Part shown: positions 8,390 through 10,394 of the stretch, in pieces
How positions within the stretch are numbered: position 1 is the stretch's first letter
Layout of the letters: each line of letters starts with the position of its first letter
Source: Marinosulfonomonas sp.
Lineage (GTDB): Bacteria; Pseudomonadota; Alphaproteobacteria; Rhodobacterales; Rhodobacteraceae
Length of the DNA: 10,394 nt
Assembly (NCBI GenBank): GCA_019090845.1
Contig: JAHRVD010000391.1
Location: 1 to 10,394 of the forward strand
Reading direction: 5' to 3'
Notes under the pieces: generated by a model
Told to the model about the DNA's origin: nothing
Databases searched by the model: none
Seen by the model: the letters and a program-made list of their open reading frames with translations, nothing else
Made by a program: the position numbers and the translations under genes

Positions 8390-9310
8390 CTAAAGTGTCA
8401 GGTTCGGAACGATTTGTTTTTTGCGGCTCATCACGCCGGGCAAAACCACGGCGTCGCCACTTACCGTGACACCGAACGAGTTTTCAGCCGCCGATTTGAC
8501 CGCGTCATTGGGGATCAGCAAAGTGGCTTCTTCGTTCAGAATGTCGATCACGAACAACAGAACCTGATCGGCTCCATCCTCGGCGGCAACGCCGGGCATT
8601 GCGGCCATCAAGGCATCCTTGCGATCAAGCACAATCGCTGGGGCCGTGGTTTCCAGAACCGAGACCCGGAATTGCTGGTCGTCGACGGTGAACAGTTTGC
8701 TGTCCATCTTTAACAGTTGGGCGTCGGAAAATGCGGATACGTCCGATTTGGCGGCAAACATTTCGCCCGCATAATCGGGGATATTAACGTTCAACTCGCC
8801 GGCCAGCTTTTCTGCCAGCGCGCGATCATGATCGGTGGTCGTGGGCGAGCGGAATTCCAGCGTGTCTGACAGGATGCACGACAACATCGCGCCTTTGATG
8901 TCGCTTGGCATCCGGGCGGCGTCTTCGCCCATCAGGTCGTGCAAAATCGTGGCGGCACAGGCCAGCGGACGGATCGTGAAGGATATCGGCCCCTTGGTTT
9001 TCAATCCACCCTGCAATGCGTGGTGGTCGATTACCTCGATCACATCGGCCTCGTTAATCGAGGCTGGCAATTCAGCCACATTATTGGTGTCAACGATCAC
9101 CACGCGGTCGCCTGGGGCAACGTCATCTATGATTTCAGGTTTTTCCAGCCCCCAACGTTTCAAAACAAACGCCGCTTCGGTGTTGGGTTCACCCAACAGC
9201 CGGGCCACAGCCGGGGTGGCGCGAACCTCGTTCAGATACCACGCCCAGATAATGGGCGATCCGGTTGAATCTGTGTCTGGGCCTTTATGGCCGAAAATTT
9301 GGATGGTCAT
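8390..9310 (-). CDS. ppaC: Manganese-dependent (family II) inorganic pyrophosphatase
   Basis: This cytoplasmic enzyme hydrolyses pyrophosphate to two phosphates, pulling biosynthetic reactions forward. It is a DHH-superfamily, family II pyrophosphatase of 306 residues, the usual length. Metal ligands are visible in GHKGPDTDS (7-15: His8, Asp12, Asp14), VDTN (73-76, Asp74), the DHH motif (95-97) and SDT (148-150, Asp149). The DHHA2 domain ends with the substrate-binding SRKKQIVP (295-302). No CBS insert is present. The start ATG has only a weak CGGA upstream. It is the first gene of the minus-strand operon, downstream of a good promoter. Family II enzymes are less usual in proteobacteria than family I; I recall them from Rhodobacter, which fits the suggested lineage. 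Confidence 0.97.
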   Translation of the reverse strand: MTIQIFGHKGPDTDSTGSPIIWAWYLNEVRATPAVARLLGEPNTEAAFVLKRWGLEKPEIIDDVAPGDRVVIVDTNNVAELPASINEADVIEVIDHHALQGGLKTKGPISFTIRPLACAATILHDLMGEDAARMPSDIKGAMLSCILSDTLEFRSPTTTDHDRALAEKLAGELNVNIPDYAGEMFAAKSDVSAFSDAQLLKMDSKLFTVDDQQFRVSVLETTAPAIVLDRKDALMAAMPGVAAEDGADQVLLFVIDILNEEATLLIPNDAVKSAAENSFGVTVSGDAVVLPGVMSRKKQIVPNLTL

Positions 9311-9327
9311 CGTGGAAAGTCCGTGAA

Positions 9328-9346
9328 TTTAGGGTGATTTTAGGGT
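9328..9346. repeat. Tandem TTTAGGGT repeats at the ppaC promoter
   Basis: TTTAGGGT occurs at 9328-9335 and again at 9339-9346. The start-to-start distance is 11 bp, about one helical turn. The pair lies directly downstream of the predicted -10 box, where the transcript should start, which is a position suited to an operator. The function is inferred only from position. Confidence 0.45.
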
Positions 9347-9375
9347 CTTATAGGACCAGTTGCGAACCTTGTCAC
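9347..9375 (-). promoter_or_regulatory. Sigma-70-like promoter of the ppaC operon
   Basis: On the minus strand GTGACA (9375-9370, five of six matches to TTGACA) is followed after exactly 17 bases by TATAAG (9352-9347, five of six to TATAAT). Transcription would start near 9340, about 30 bases before the ppaC ATG. This is the best-formed promoter in the window. Confidence 0.75.
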
Positions 9376-9436
9376 CCATCTGAAGCAGAGATAGTTTGAC
9401 GCGGGAATACAACCCGGATTTAGCCAATTGGATGTG

Positions 9437-10114
9437 ATGGACAAGCTCAAAGAAACCGACCTTTACGCACCGGTTAAGACTTTTCTTCAGGGGCAGGGCT
9501 ATGAGGTGAAGGGCGAGGTCGGTGCCGTTGATGTTATGGGCCTGCGCAAGGGCGATGATCCGGTGATAGTTGAGTTGAAAACTGGGTTTTCATTATCCCT
9601 GTTTCATCAGGGTATCCAGCGGCAGGCGGTCAGTGATGACGTTTATATCTGTGTGCCGCGCGGCAAGGGGCGCGCATTTCAGGCGGCTTTGAAACGAAAC
9701 CTTGCCCTGTGTCGCAGATTGCGGCTGGGCTTGCTGACGGTGCGACTGCGCGACGGGCTGATCGAGGCGCATTGTGACCCCGTTCCATTTCGCCCTGCCA
9801 AATCCAAGGTGCGGCGTGGTAAGTTGCTGCGGGAATTTCAGCGTCGCGTCGGCGACCCCAATTCAGGTGGGCAGACGCGGGTTGGGCTGGTAACGGCGTA
9901 TCGGCAGGATGCAATCCTGTGTGCTGCTTATCTGGCGCACAATGGAGCCTGCAAAGGGGCAGTCGTAGCCAGAGCAACCGGTGTGGCGGTCGCAACCCGG
10001 ATCATGGCCGCAGACCACTATGGTTGGTTTGAGCGGGTTTCCGTGGGGATTTATCAGGTGACGCCCAAGGGGCGCGAGGGTGTGACTGTTTACGGCGCAC
10101 CGCAGGGCGTCTGA
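9437..10114 (+). CDS. DUF2161 domain protein, PD-(D/E)xK phosphodiesterase-like
   Basis: The 225-residue protein resembles the DUF2161 family, predicted PD-(D/E)xK phosphodiesterases of unknown role. The nuclease-like core is near the N-terminus: ETDLYAPVK (6-14), GEVGAVDVM (26-34) with Asp32, and PVIVELKTG (42-50) with Glu46 and Lys48, giving the D...ExK pattern. HQGIQRQAVSDDVYICVPR (57-75) completes the core. The middle is arginine- and lysine-rich (about 76-137). The last 75 residues (RQDAILCAAYL to YQVTPKG) look like a winged helix, which could bind DNA. The start is uncertain: TTG at 9428, GTG at 9434 and ATG at 9437 are in frame. ATG is preferred because family members, as I recall, begin close to the ETDLY segment. 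It is divergent from ppaC with no co-transcribed partner. Confidence 0.75.
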   Translation: MDKLKETDLYAPVKTFLQGQGYEVKGEVGAVDVMGLRKGDDPVIVELKTGFSLSLFHQGIQRQAVSDDVYICVPRGKGRAFQAALKRNLALCRRLRLGLLTVRLRDGLIEAHCDPVPFRPAKSKVRRGKLLREFQRRVGDPNSGGQTRVGLVTAYRQDAILCAAYLAHNGACKGAVVARATGVAVATRIMAADHYGWFERVSVGIYQVTPKGREGVTVYGAPQGV

Positions 10115-10215
10115 AATATTCCGCCAAAATACCCAATAATCTGTCAGGCAAACGGTGATATTTCAATTTGTAGCATCTTGGCCAAAGGAATCGCCAAATA
10201 TTCTGGCGACATTGG
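10115..10215. other. Intergenic stretch between the DUF2161 gene and the groES promoter
   Basis: This is AT-richer than the flanking genes and holds no convincing ORF. One perfect 6-bp inverted repeat (TCGCCA at 10191-10196 with TGGCGA at 10204-10209, 7-base loop) is present. It has no T-run after it, so it is at best a poor terminator for the DUF2161 gene. Confidence 0.4.
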
Positions 10216-10242
10216 TTGACTCACCCATCCAACATGCATAAA
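10216..10242 (+). promoter_or_regulatory. Candidate groES promoter
   Basis: TTGACT (10216-10221, five of six matches to TTGACA) is followed by a -10-like CATAAA (10237-10242, 15-base spacer) or TAAATC (10239-10244, 17-base spacer). Either would start RNA at about the left edge of the CIRCE element, the usual arrangement for HrcA control. Confidence 0.6.
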
Positions 10243-10251
10243 TCCGCTTCG

Positions 10252-10278
10252 TTATCACTCAGCAAGCATGAGTGCTAA
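10252..10278 (+). promoter_or_regulatory. CIRCE operator (HrcA binding site)
   Basis: TTATCACTC, a 9-base spacer, then GAGTGCTAA matches the CIRCE consensus TTAGCACTC-N9-GAGTGCTAA with one mismatch, in the left arm. It lies between the promoter and groES. In bacteria with HrcA this element represses groESL until heat or unfolded proteins inactivate HrcA. Confidence 0.95.
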
Positions 10279-10319
10279 CATCCTCGGCGGGGCCGGGGGT
10301 TGTAATTGAAACTCGAACC

Positions 10320-10325
10320 AAGGAG
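10320..10325 (+). promoter_or_regulatory. Shine-Dalgarno of groES
   Basis: AAGGAG lies nine bases before the ATG at 10335 and supports that start. Confidence 0.75.
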
Positions 10326-10334
10326 CGTTCCGAG

Positions 10335-10394
10335 ATGGCATTCACACCGTTGCACGACCGTGTTGTGGTTCGTCGCACTGAAAGCGACGAGAAA
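10335..10394 (+). CDS. groES: Co-chaperonin GroES (N-terminal part, cut by window end)
   Basis: The 20 visible codons read MAFTPLHDRVVVRRTESDEK, the characteristic N-terminus of the 10-kDa co-chaperonin that caps the GroEL folding chamber. The gene runs off the right edge, so the mobile loop and the rest are not seen. The CIRCE element and a good Shine-Dalgarno upstream support the call. groEL is expected next, outside the window. Confidence 0.95.
   Translation, partial: MAFTPLHDRVVVRRTESDEK

Overview
The window reads as an ordinary chromosomal segment of an alphaproteobacterium, most likely a Rhodobacterales (Rhodobacteraceae/roseobacter-type) member. The reasons are the atpG-atpD-atpC tail of an alphaproteobacterial F1 ATP synthase operon, the sequence style of Prs and GroES, a CIRCE element ahead of groES, a DUF2161 protein, and an H-type lectin domain protein after atpC. 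The genus cannot be fixed from the sequence alone. No tRNA, rRNA, CRISPR array, insertion sequence, phage gene or integrase was seen.

Layout. (1) 27-2767 (+): atpG, atpD and atpC, closed by a clear intrinsic terminator at 2788-2819. (2) 2866-3216 (+): a small H-type lectin domain protein with its own Shine-Dalgarno. (3) 3227-4246 (-): prs, tail-to-tail with the lectin gene across a 10-bp gap. (4) 4350-4946 (+): a DsbA/kappa-GST-like 2-hydroxychromene-2-carboxylate isomerase family protein, divergent from prs. (5) 4959-9310 (-): a five-gene unit transcribed as Mn-dependent pyrophosphatase, HAD-IIA hydrolase, ribF, YcgN-like cysteine-cluster protein and low-specificity threonine aldolase. Two of its junctions overlap (ATGA and TGATG), and a good sigma-70-like promoter lies in front at 9347-9375. 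(6) 9437-10114 (+): a DUF2161 protein with a PD-(D/E)xK-like motif and a possible C-terminal winged helix. (7) 10115-10334: intergenic region holding a promoter and CIRCE operator. (8) 10335-end (+): the first 20 codons of groES.

How the genes work together. The atp genes build the catalytic head of ATP synthase. Prs makes PRPP for nucleotides and cofactors. In the minus-strand operon RibF makes FMN and FAD, releasing pyrophosphate that the first-gene pyrophosphatase can hydrolyse. The HAD phosphatase-like protein translationally coupled to RibF has no assigned substrate; a role in flavin phosphate metabolism is a reasonable but unproven guess. groES is expected to be under HrcA/CIRCE heat-shock control.

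I do not see a strikingly new multi-gene system. The points most worth a second look are the HAD-RibF coupling, the lectin gene beside the ATP synthase operon, the DUF2161 nuclease-like protein, and two small DNA structures in the ppaC-led operon: an AGGGT repeat pair next to the promoter and a 17-bp inverted repeat between genes.
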